From Bacteroidota bacterium (lineage in GTDB: Bacteria > Bacteroidota > Bacteroidia > Bacteroidales > UBA4417), in the NCBI GenBank assembly GCA_013376995.1, contig JACAAZ010000003.1, positions 1 to 64,000 on the forward strand: 64,000 nt of DNA, written 5' to 3'. Both the position numbers and the translations under genes were made by a program. The stretch's first letter is position 1, and every line of letters begins with the position of its first letter. This document shows, one piece after another, positions 53,562-61,375 of the stretch. The notes under the pieces are model-generated. The model was not told where the DNA came from. It searched no databases and was given only the letters and a program-made list of their open reading frames with translations.

Positions 53562-53818
53562 TAATTAGATTTATGACTTTCAATATATGCTGCAATACTG
53601 GCAACAGATTGCATGATAGCCTTCGCCTCTTCGGCATTTGTTATCTTTATACCGTATTGCTGCTGAAGCAGTACCACTATCTCGAGGGCGTCAATTGAAT
53701 CCAAACCTAAGCCTTCTCCAAAAAGGGGTGCATTATCATCAATACTTTCAGGATTAACATCTTTCAGGTTTAAGCATTCAACGATCTGCTTTTTCAAATT
53801 CGTTTTCAATTCATCCAT
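53561..53818 (-). CDS. Acyl carrier protein 1 (aryl-polyene operon)
   Basis: 85 aa acidic four-helix protein. The phosphopantetheine attachment Ser41 is in GLGLDSIDALEIVVLLQ, matching the DSL/DSID consensus. It would carry the starter or growing polyene. It sits between two ketosynthase-type genes. Confidence 0.93.
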   Translation of the reverse strand: MDELKTNLKKQIVECLNLKDVNPESIDDNAPLFGEGLGLDSIDALEIVVLLQQQYGIKITNAEEAKAIMQSVASIAAYIESHKSN

Positions 53819-53831
53819 GGCATACTGCGTT

Positions 53832-54446
53832 TTAGGATAATATTTTATTTAGACTACTGATATTCAATGGAGTGCTGGACTTCGCCCCTGCTTTGATTCT
53901 ATCAATCAAAAATACTGAACAATCGTAATTTTCATCAAGGATTTCAGCCCATCCTGCAATACAAATATGGGTAGTCTGATCCCTGAAAATCCTTTGGATC
54001 TGTAAAAGGTAAAGTTCCGGGTCGGGTTTCTCAGCTACAAGGAATGTATTTTCACCTTTTAACCCATTTTTAATGCAGATCTCTGCAAGCAGGATATTGG
54101 GCAAAGTATAAACGAAGAGTGACGGGCTTGCCATGGATTGAATGCTCTTATCAAACCGGAGATCTGTATCCAGGCTGCTTGAGGCATTCATAAAAAGCAG
54201 GCTTGTTTCCTCCGTCAAATTTATGTTCTGAGATTTAAGTTTATTTATCAGAATTTCAGTACATGCATATGCTAATTGAGCCAGCCTGTCCAGTTTTCCA
54301 AACCTGGGATGCTGAACCGAAAATTGTTTAACAACCTGATCAAGAAAAGCAGCGAATGGAGCATCAGACTCAAGCAGGCATATCCCATCCTGAATAAGTT
54401 TTCCACCTATCAGTTTACAATAACCCCGAATTTGAAGATCATCCAT
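53832..54446 (-). CDS. Short ketosynthase N-terminal-like protein
   Basis: 204 aa with features of the N-terminal half of a beta-ketoacyl synthase (LFMNASSSLDTDLRFDKSIQ, PSLFVYTLPNILLAEICIKN, GLKGENTFLVAEKP) but no nucleophilic Cys and no C-terminal half. Similar short proteins occur in flexirubin-type clusters, so this is probably a real family rather than a broken gene. It may support a ketosynthase dimer. It lies 13 bp before the ACP gene. Confidence 0.65.
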   Translation of the reverse strand: MDDLQIRGYCKLIGGKLIQDGICLLESDAPFAAFLDQVVKQFSVQHPRFGKLDRLAQLAYACTEILINKLKSQNINLTEETSLLFMNASSSLDTDLRFDKSIQSMASPSLFVYTLPNILLAEICIKNGLKGENTFLVAEKPDPELYLLQIQRIFRDQTTHICIAGWAEILDENYDCSVFLIDRIKAGAKSSTPLNISSLNKILS

Positions 54447-54454
54447 CGTGCAAG

Positions 54455-55519
54455 CTATTTTTTACAAACCAGTAAGGTATGGCATAATCCAATTCCATCG
54501 TGAATCGATTCAATATCCAACCCTGCTTTTTTCACCAGTTGATAAAATGTATCGGAATGGTACATCTGACTGTTCCCATTGGCAATACATGTAAAATAAA
54601 GTGAGGTCATCTGCAGTGAGAATGCTGATGCCTTGAATCGCTGCCGGTCCCACAAAGGCTCAAGAATACATACCCTGGATGAACTTTGCATGGATTGAGA
54701 ACATCTCTCAAGAATAGAAATGATCTGTTCTTCTGAGAAGCAATCCAGGAATTGACTCATCCAGATAATGTCATAGCCCTGAGGCACTTGTTGAGATTCA
54801 TCAAGGATATTAGCCTGTATAAACTGCATACGTTTATCAAGCCCTTTATTCTTAGCCATTTCCTTAGCCATATTCAATTGCCCCGGGAGATCCATGATTC
54901 CAACCTCAACTTCAGAGGAATACTCCAAAGCCTGAAATGCAAATTTTCCTGTATTACCGCCTATATCAAGAATCCTTGAAGGTTTATGTTCGAATAGCAG
55001 AGGTAAAACTGTACCAAAAGAATTATCAGAAAAGTAATGATCGAATTTGAACCAGCTATCCCTCACTTTGGGAGGAAGTTCAGCAAGTGCCTCATAAACA
55101 GTGTTCCATTTCCCAAAGTGCTTTAACCCTTCAGGTTTGCCATTACGGATTGAATCCTCCAGATCAAACAGGCCGTTGTAACAAACATCATTGATAAAAT
55201 CAGTATTCGCTTCGGTTAAGGGATCATTATTGAAAAAACTGGCTGTACGTGTGTTATAGTACTTTCCCTCTTTCGTAAAGAGCAAACCTGCTGCCAGTCC
55301 GGCTTCGCAGAGCACCCTGGCTCCATAGGTACTCAAACCGCATTCTGATTCAATCTCAGAGAGTTCCATTCCTTGTCTTTGCCGCTTTTCAATTGCCGTA
55401 AGGATTCCAAGGTTTCGCAATGCCCTCGAAGCCTGGAATACAACCGGAGCAAATGCAAGCCATTGGGCTTGTTCCATTGCTTCTAATGCTGTCAGTTTAT
55501 CTTCATTATATTCTATCAT
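54455..55519 (-). CDS. SAM-dependent O-methyltransferase-like protein
   Basis: 354 aa from the ATG at 55519, one base after the ketosynthase stop (the frame also opens at 55561 inside that gene). An N-terminal winged-helix dimerisation region (about 20-90) precedes the methyltransferase fold: ILDIGGNTGKFAFQALEY, VGIMDLPGQLNMAKEMA, YDIIWMSQFLDCFSEEQI. It resembles hydroxyindole/acetylserotonin O-methyltransferases. It probably methylates the phenolic head or a ring position of the pigment. Such methylation is known in some flexirubins and xanthomonadins. Confidence 0.85.
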   Translation of the reverse strand: MIEYNEDKLTALEAMEQAQWLAFAPVVFQASRALRNLGILTAIEKRQRQGMELSEIESECGLSTYGARVLCEAGLAAGLLFTKEGKYYNTRTASFFNNDPLTEANTDFINDVCYNGLFDLEDSIRNGKPEGLKHFGKWNTVYEALAELPPKVRDSWFKFDHYFSDNSFGTVLPLLFEHKPSRILDIGGNTGKFAFQALEYSSEVEVGIMDLPGQLNMAKEMAKNKGLDKRMQFIQANILDESQQVPQGYDIIWMSQFLDCFSEEQIISILERCSQSMQSSSRVCILEPLWDRQRFKASAFSLQMTSLYFTCIANGNSQMYHSDTFYQLVKKAGLDIESIHDGIGLCHTLLVCKK

Positions 55520-55520
55520 A

Positions 55521-56660
55521 CTATGATTTTGAAAAGCCAATGGCCGCATTGCATCCGCCAAAGCCAGCCATGGTTTTAATGCAGTTTTTGAAAGGCTTCC
55601 TGATATGTTCTGAACTAATATTCAATTCGAAACTGGTCCCGGGATTACTGTATCCTCTGGAGCCAATGAAAACCTCATTTTGAAGACAGTTTACAGCGAT
55701 TATGCTTTCCAGCAATCCTGCACATCCGAGTGTGTGACCAAAATATGCTTTCAGGCTGTGAATATGACTTTTATCCAGTTTACTATTATTCAACGCCTTA
55801 GACTCCATTTCATCATTAAATACGGTCCCTGTTCCATGTGCTGATATAAAATCGATATCCGAAGAAACTATACCAGCCTGCTTAAGTGTTTGATCAATCG
55901 CCATCGACATTTCAAGTCCGGTACGTGAAGGGCCGGAAATATGGTTGGCATCATTGGTAATTGCACCTCCTATAATTGAAGTGACCTTGAATCCTTTATT
56001 AGTCTGTGACTGGTTTGATATTACCATGGCTGCACCGGCTTCCCCAAGATTTATACCATCCCTGTCACGATCGAATGGTTTGCAATGCCCGGGGCTAAGA
56101 GCTTTCAAAGCATTAAACCCTTCAAGAACAAAGGCATTCACCGTATCAGCACCAACTACAATTACAGTATCGAACCTGCCGGAATCAATCAATCCACAGG
56201 CAATAATCTGCGCTGAAATACCAGATATACATGCATTTGATACAACTATCGGCTTATTCGGATTCTGAAAATGGCTACTGATCTTACAAGCCGAATTGTA
56301 GAGGGAGAGTGATTTTTGATCCCTGATCCCTTCTTCCAGAAGCTCAATATTCCCTTTGGTTGTAGCGATAACGAATAAAGTCCGTGATGAACGTGGGTCA
56401 ATTTGAGAATCTTCAAGAACATTCCTGATCGGATAATACAATAGCTTCTCAAACCTGGTAAGAGTTGCAAAAAAAGGATCATCCAGGATACCTTCCAATG
56501 CTCCTGTTTCAAAATATGAAGCATAAACATCGAAATCAAAGTTTGACCGGGATATGCTTTTAAGGCCTGATTCGCCTTTGAGAATTCTCACAAAATTTTC
56601 ATCCGTATTTATGCCGAGCGGAGATAAAATGGAATCGGCTATGATATATATCCCGCTCAT
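55521..56660 (-). CDS. Beta-ketoacyl-ACP synthase 2 (aryl-polyene operon)
   Basis: 379 aa from the ATG at 56660, overlapping the thioesterase stop as ATGA. Cys144 in VVSNACISGISA, His275 in SAHGTGTVFND and His309 in FGHTLGCAG complete the active site, and GFGGCNAAIGFS ends the fold. Among the three active ketosynthases it is the most divergent in its N-terminal part. Role: condensation, perhaps first or priming step. Confidence 0.9.
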   Translation of the reverse strand: MSGIYIIADSILSPLGINTDENFVRILKGESGLKSISRSNFDFDVYASYFETGALEGILDDPFFATLTRFEKLLYYPIRNVLEDSQIDPRSSRTLFVIATTKGNIELLEEGIRDQKSLSLYNSACKISSHFQNPNKPIVVSNACISGISAQIIACGLIDSGRFDTVIVVGADTVNAFVLEGFNALKALSPGHCKPFDRDRDGINLGEAGAAMVISNQSQTNKGFKVTSIIGGAITNDANHISGPSRTGLEMSMAIDQTLKQAGIVSSDIDFISAHGTGTVFNDEMESKALNNSKLDKSHIHSLKAYFGHTLGCAGLLESIIAVNCLQNEVFIGSRGYSNPGTSFELNISSEHIRKPFKNCIKTMAGFGGCNAAIGFSKS

Positions 56661-57082
56661 ACGTCCAACCCCCATTTCCCTTTCCAATCGGTATAAAAAT
56701 CAGGATTTGCGAGTTGAAGCTGACGATTTACACGATCAAGAAACACCTGGACGGTTCTTCCAGTGGCAACCACTTTACCGGAAGTTCCATGTGTTATGGT
56801 ATAATCGATAATGATCTTGGCAGCCTCCGTGTTTAGAAAGATGGCTTCTATGACCGCTGTATCACCATATGTAAGCGGCAATTTATACTCACAGTGAGCG
56901 CTTATTATAGGAGCAACATATCCCTGATCATACATTTCGAGGTAAGCAAGCCCATACTTGCTTAACAAGGCTTCCCTGGCATCTTCAAAATACTTAAGGT
57001 AATGGCCATGCCAAACAATAGTAAGCGAATCCACTTCACTAAACCTGACCCTGATCTTAATTTTATCTGAGAGCTGAACCAT
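56657..57082 (-). CDS. YbgC/4HBT-type acyl thioesterase (aryl-polyene operon)
   Basis: 141 aa hotdog protein from the ATG at 57082. The motif VRFSEVDSLTIVWHGHYLKYFEDAREALL region (Asp/Trp-His-Gly, about residues 12-40) is typical of acyl-CoA or acyl-ACP thioesterases. It probably releases the finished chain or corrects stalled ACPs. Coupled by overlap to the following ketosynthase. Confidence 0.88.
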   Translation of the reverse strand: MVQLSDKIKIRVRFSEVDSLTIVWHGHYLKYFEDAREALLSKYGLAYLEMYDQGYVAPIISAHCEYKLPLTYGDTAVIEAIFLNTEAAKIIIDYTITHGTSGKVVATGRTVQVFLDRVNRQLQLANPDFYTDWKGKWGLDV

Positions 57083-57093
57083 CAATTTTCCAG

Positions 57094-57723
57094 TTACTTC
57101 GAAAGGTATTTCTTTTCGAGTTTAAGTTGAATATCACTTTTCAGAATGCTATAAATGGAGGCTGCCCAAAAATTCCTGATTCCAAAGCCACCTGGTTTGC
57201 CATATACTTTCTCGGATAGGATTAAATTCCCTTCCGGCATTGAAAAATAAACGAGATAATAAGTCCCAAGTTTCCCTGGTTTATCAAGCGATTCCGCAAT
57301 AAAGACCAAACCAATCCCGGTTTTATCTTTCAGGTTATACTGCCTGACAATGGATTGTATGGTATTTTTATCCAATGGCACTATTTCACTGGATGAATAG
57401 GCTTTAAAATAAGATGTATCAATTTTCTGGTTCAATTCATCCACTGTTCTAAGCTCAACCTTAACGTCAGATTTGTATAGGGCTTTCCCAATATCATATT
57501 TCTGTTGCTCAACGACCATCAATGTATTGATTGCTAAAAAATATTTATCTCTCATTTCGGTTGATGAAGCACCAATCAATACACCTTTTGCTTTTGTGAA
57601 GTCAATGCCAAAGAATGTGACGGCAGACCCTCGTTTTAAAGCATCAGAAACGGTTTGTGCTTTAGCGGCTACAATGATCTGAATGCAGATGGCAACCAAA
57701 AGAAATTTGAACATACCCCTCAT
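57094..57723 (-). CDS. Exported protein of unknown function 2 (aryl-polyene operon)
   Basis: 209 aa with a signal peptide (1-22, MRGMFKFLLVAICIQIIVAA) and a mixed alpha/beta body (TFFGIDFTKAKGVLIGASS, TGIGLVFIAESLDKPGKLGT, YYLVYFSMPEGNLILSEKV). I do not recognise the family. It is placed between dehydratase and thioesterase genes and has no lipoprotein Cys. Presumably periplasmic, perhaps in pigment transfer. Confidence 0.75.
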   Translation of the reverse strand: MRGMFKFLLVAICIQIIVAAKAQTVSDALKRGSAVTFFGIDFTKAKGVLIGASSTEMRDKYFLAINTLMVVEQQKYDIGKALYKSDVKVELRTVDELNQKIDTSYFKAYSSSEIVPLDKNTIQSIVRQYNLKDKTGIGLVFIAESLDKPGKLGTYYLVYFSMPEGNLILSEKVYGKPGGFGIRNFWAASIYSILKSDIQLKLEKKYLSK

Positions 57724-57742
57724 TACTTTTACTGTTTAAAAA

Positions 57743-58189
57743 TTAGTCATTCTTAATGAATATCCTCATTTCGCAGCTGGCAACCTTTTCAGTGCCAATC
57801 AACACTTCAGTTTCTGCAATAGTGATATCAAGTACCTGGTTAACCAGCATTACTGAAACAGTTAATGAAGCCCCTATTTCAGGCATTTGAAAAATCTGCA
57901 AATTCCTGATGGCTGCAATATAGCCAATTTTCACTTCAGTCTCGCTGGCTATGGCTTTGAAACCTGCACCAGCAGCAATTGTTTGAGCCATTGCTTCAAT
58001 GATGCCTCCTTCTGTTAACCTCCCGTCTGATACAAGCAAATTATCGGGCTTTACTTCGAAACTCGCAACGATTTTATTCTCGCTGGCTTCCAGTAGTTTA
58101 TCTATAAATACAAAAGGCGGCCTTTGCGGGATATAGGCAAGGACTTCAGCATTGCTACCGGATATTCTGTCAGGCTTTCCAGAAGTCAT
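57743..58189 (-). CDS. 3-hydroxyacyl-ACP dehydratase (ApeP-like hotdog)
   Basis: 148 aa. The start VLAYIPQRPPFVFIDKLL and the active-site helix region LTEGGIIEAMAQTIAAGAG match the dehydratases of aryl-polyene clusters. It would form each double bond after ketoreduction. Start overlaps the acyltransferase gene by 20 bp. Confidence 0.88.
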   Translation of the reverse strand: MTSGKPDRISGSNAEVLAYIPQRPPFVFIDKLLEASENKIVASFEVKPDNLLVSDGRLTEGGIIEAMAQTIAAGAGFKAIASETEVKIGYIAAIRNLQIFQMPEIGASLTVSVMLVNQVLDITIAETEVLIGTEKVASCEMRIFIKND

Positions 58190-59054
58190 AATAATTGAAC
58201 CATTGTAGTGGAAATTGTCTCAGTCTGTTTTCGAGTTCAGCAACAAAGGAGCCTGACAGCTTTTTTAATTCATCATCGCGATCACCATCGAACTGCATGA
58301 TTTCTGTGGCTGAAAAATGATAGGAATTTGCAGATTCTTTAAAGGAAAAGACGAAGCTAACAGGAGCTTGCAACATAATTATCATCCTGAAAATACTATA
58401 GGGAAATTCAGCATTTTTACCCATGAATGGGATTTGCAGACTTCTCTTACTTCCAGGCAACAGCCTGTCCGCATGAATACACACCAACTCTTTGTTTTCG
58501 AGAGCTGTTTTAATTTCAAAAAGATGAGACATATCTTCCTTAATAGGAATTACCCTGGTCTTGCGTTTTCCTGTGACCCTATCAAGATATTCCTTTATTG
58601 CTTGATATTCTGCATCATACATAACAATGCTTACAGCAGCATCAATCCTGTCTAGGTAGTGGCCAGCGATTTCCCAATTCCCAACATGAGCACTTAACAG
58701 TATTCCACCTTTTCCCTGGTTAACCATTTTGTGCAGGTTCACTTCCCCTTCGAAATCGAATTTGAAGTTGGTTTTGATTCCTGCCATGGCAGCTATTTTA
58801 TCCAGCAAGCATTGACCGAATACAAAGTAATTCAAGTAAACCGAATAACTACTCTTCAGTTTCCCAAATCCAATCTGCCGAAAATACTGGTAAATAGCCC
58901 GGTTTGAATTCCGGGAGGTAAGCAGATAATAAAATGCAACAAAAACGAGCAGAGAGTAAGCAACTCTCAGACCCGAGAAACGAAGTAAAAAGACAAATAT
59001 CTGGTATCCAGTTTTTTTCCCTTTGGATTTTCCTGTCCAGTCCTGCTCAGCCAT
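58170..59054 (-). CDS. LpxL/HtrB-like lipid acyltransferase
   Basis: 294 aa. One or two N-terminal membrane segments, then the family's catalytic motif GGILLSAHVGNWEIAGHYL (His-x4-Asp/Glu) and HADRLLPGSKRSLQIPFMG. Relatives add acyl chains to lipid A; in aryl-polyene clusters the homologue probably adds the polyene or a fatty acid to the lipid carrier. It overlaps the dehydratase gene and follows the second ACP by 9 bp. Confidence 0.9.
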   Translation of the reverse strand: MAEQDWTGKSKGKKTGYQIFVFLLRFSGLRVAYSLLVFVAFYYLLTSRNSNRAIYQYFRQIGFGKLKSSYSVYLNYFVFGQCLLDKIAAMAGIKTNFKFDFEGEVNLHKMVNQGKGGILLSAHVGNWEIAGHYLDRIDAAVSIVMYDAEYQAIKEYLDRVTGKRKTRVIPIKEDMSHLFEIKTALENKELVCIHADRLLPGSKRSLQIPFMGKNAEFPYSIFRMIIMLQAPVSFVFSFKESANSYHFSATEIMQFDGDRDDELKKLSGSFVAELENRLRQFPLQWFNYYDFWKA

Positions 59055-59063
59055 GACCGCAAT

Positions 59064-59330
59064 TTAGTTTGCATTGGGTTCTTCCGGAGCGTTGATCCTG
59101 GTTTCTACATAGTTATAAAAATCATCAAAGGTGGAGATATTCTGAAAATCTCCCTGTTTTACTTTAAATCCAAAGTTGCTTTCAATTACTACAACCAGGT
59201 CTACAAAGTCAAGACTATCAAGTTGAAGCGTATCACGCAGATTCGCATCGGGCACAATTAAACTCTCATCTATTTCGAATTCCTCAACAAAAAAAGGAAT
59301 GATCTTTTCTGCTATTTCTTGTTTTGTCAT
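59064..59330 (-). CDS. Acyl carrier protein 2 (aryl-polyene operon)
   Basis: 88 aa. The prosthetic-group Ser39 is in LQLDSLDFVDLVVVIE. It differs from ACP 1 in both ends, so the two probably serve different partners, for example starter loading against chain extension. Confidence 0.93.
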   Translation of the reverse strand: MTKQEIAEKIIPFFVEEFEIDESLIVPDANLRDTLQLDSLDFVDLVVVIESNFGFKVKQGDFQNISTFDDFYNYVETRINAPEEPNAN

Positions 59331-59343
59331 ATGCGATTTTCAT

Positions 59344-60573
59344 TTAATTACTTTTCCATTTTCTGACGATCAGTGTTGAGTTAGTTCCTCCAAAACCAAA
59401 TGAATTTGAAAGAAATACATCAATATCTTTCTCCACAGTTATTGGAGTGATATTTAACAAAGCTGAATCATCGTCCGGGGTATCAAAGTTAATATTTGGA
59501 GCGATAAAACCATGCTTCATCATTAACATTGAATAAACAATTTCACTGGCACCAGCCATCCAGCATTCATGGCCCGTCATTGACTTGGTAGACGAAATAA
59601 AAGGCCTGGATCCGCCCAGGACATTAGAGAGTGCCCTGGCTTCAGATGCATCTCCGGCTGGTGTAGAGGTGGCATGTGCATTTACATAATCAATCTCAGC
59701 TGCCTTGATCCCTGACTGCTTAAGAGCCATTTCCAATGCTTTCTGAGGGCCTTCAATGGTAGGGTTCGATATATGTGATCCGTTTGAAGAGAAACCATAT
59801 CCAATTACTTCGCCCAGGATGGTTGCACCTCTTTTAAGAGCATGTTCCATACTTTCCAGAATTACTGTTGCGGCTCCACCACTGGGTACCAGGCCATCGC
59901 GGTCCTTATCGAAGGGGCGGGAAGCCTTGTGTGGCTCATCTTCACGGATGGAAAAGGCACCAAGCGCATCAAAGTTACCCATTGAATAAATATTTATTTC
60001 CTGGGCACCTCCGCAAATTATGCAATCCTGGTAACCATGCTTGATAAAAAGGAAACCCAGTCCAATGGAGTGAGATCCGCTTGCACATGCGGCACTAATC
60101 GTAAAATTGACTCCCTTTAACCTGAAAATGGTAGAAAGGTTCATTGTAACAGTTGAATTCATTGTCTGGAAAACAGAGCCTGAACCCACCATGATAGTAT
60201 CACCCTTTTCGCGAATGAGGTCATTCGCTGCAATAACAGGTTCGGCAGAACTATCATTACCAAACAGAATACCTACATCATGACTATCAAGAAAATCCTG
60301 GTCAATTCCAGCAACTCTTAGAGCTTCAGCAGTTGACATATAGGCAAATTCACCCTGTTCAGGCAGCATAATCCTGGAACGCCTGTCTAGAATTCCTTTC
60401 AGATTGGGAGATTCTACAAATCCTGTCAAACCACTCCTGTATCCATATTTTTTACGTTCAGGATCCAGGATAATCCCAGACTTTCCTTTGTATAAAGAAT
60501 CAGCTGTTTCGGAAAGGTCTTTCCCAATTGAAGAATAAATTCCAATGCCGGTGATAACAACTCTGTTCAGCAT
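59344..60573 (-). CDS. Beta-ketoacyl-ACP synthase 3 (FabF-like, aryl-polyene operon)
   Basis: 409 aa from the ATG at 60573 (MLNRVVITGIG); the frame is open to 60687 inside the upstream gene, but those 38 residues lack any conserved feature. Catalytic Cys163 in SAACASGSHSIG, His300 in NAHATSTPAGD and His335 in MTGHECWMAG are present; SNSFGFGGTNSTLIV closes the fold. It is the most canonical FabF-type enzyme of the operon and likely the main condensing enzyme. Confidence 0.94.
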   Translation of the reverse strand: MLNRVVITGIGIYSSIGKDLSETADSLYKGKSGIILDPERKKYGYRSGLTGFVESPNLKGILDRRSRIMLPEQGEFAYMSTAEALRVAGIDQDFLDSHDVGILFGNDSSAEPVIAANDLIREKGDTIMVGSGSVFQTMNSTVTMNLSTIFRLKGVNFTISAACASGSHSIGLGFLFIKHGYQDCIICGGAQEINIYSMGNFDALGAFSIREDEPHKASRPFDKDRDGLVPSGGAATVILESMEHALKRGATILGEVIGYGFSSNGSHISNPTIEGPQKALEMALKQSGIKAAEIDYVNAHATSTPAGDASEARALSNVLGGSRPFISSTKSMTGHECWMAGASEIVYSMLMMKHGFIAPNINFDTPDDDSALLNITPITVEKDIDVFLSNSFGFGGTNSTLIVRKWKSN

Positions 60574-60583
60574 AAAACAATGG

Positions 60584-61309
60584 TTAATATAGTCCTCCGT
60601 TAATGGAAATGGTCTGCCCTGTGATATAGGATGCTTTATCAGAAGCAATGAATGAGGCCAAATCAGCAACTTCCTCTGCAGTTCCAAAACGTTGCATTGG
60701 AATTACACCTTTTAACTCCTTCTCATCCAACTCTTTGGTCATATCAGTCCTGATAAAGCCGGGAGCAATCGAGTTAACAGTAATACCCCTCCTTGCTACT
60801 TCCTGGGCCAGCACTTTAGTTGCCCCGATAATTCCTGCTTTTGCAGCTGAATAATTCACCTGTCCGGGCAGGCCTCTTAAACCTGACAAAGAAACAATGT
60901 TGATGATCCTTCCATATTTCCGGGTGATCATTTTATCCAGTACGACCTTAGTAACATAAAAGAAGCTGTTCAGGTTCGTATCGATAACATTTTCCCATTG
61001 ATTATCCGTCATCCACATCATTAAAACATCATCCCTAATCCCTGCATTGTTTACAAGAATCTCAATTTCCTCATCAGGATTATTAAGCGTCCAGTTTCCC
61101 AAAACTTCCTTAATTTCAGTCTTATCAGCAACGTCAAATTTAAGGAGAACAGCTTTTCGGCCAAAAGCTTCTATTGCAGACTGTGTGGCCAGAGCTTCCG
61201 CTTGATTTGAATTATAATTTAAGAGGATGTTATATCCCAAAGCAGCAAGTTTTAAAGCAATAGCTTTTCCAATTCCTCTTGAACTACCTGTCACCAAAGC
61301 ATATTTCAT
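60584..61309 (-). CDS. 3-oxoacyl-ACP reductase (FabG-like)
   Basis: 241 aa short-chain dehydrogenase. NADPH motif LVTGSSRGIGKAIALKLA, NNAG motif LVNNAGIRDDVLM, catalytic YSAAKAG with Ser upstream, and the end YITGQTISINGGLY. It reduces the 3-oxo intermediate in each cycle. It is the second gene of the operon, 66 bp after the ammonia-lyase, and 10 bp before a ketosynthase. Confidence 0.94.
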   Translation of the reverse strand: MKYALVTGSSRGIGKAIALKLAALGYNILLNYNSNQAEALATQSAIEAFGRKAVLLKFDVADKTEIKEVLGNWTLNNPDEEIEILVNNAGIRDDVLMMWMTDNQWENVIDTNLNSFFYVTKVVLDKMITRKYGRIINIVSLSGLRGLPGQVNYSAAKAGIIGATKVLAQEVARRGITVNSIAPGFIRTDMTKELDEKELKGVIPMQRFGTAEEVADLASFIASDKASYITGQTISINGGLY

Positions 61310-61375
61310 ATTCCTTACATTAGAACGCCGGTCGATAATTCAGTAATCGACTCTCAATGGCAATTAACAAAAAAA

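Noticed and set aside
53832-54446. Pseudogene of a ketosynthase
   Set aside because: The frame is intact, spacing to neighbours is tight (8 and 13 bp), and similar short proteins are known in flexirubin-type clusters, so a functional short protein is more likely.
59344-60687. 447-aa start for ketosynthase 3
   Set aside because: The extra 38 residues lie within the end of the reductase gene and lack ketosynthase features; the ATG at 60573 gives the usual N-terminus.
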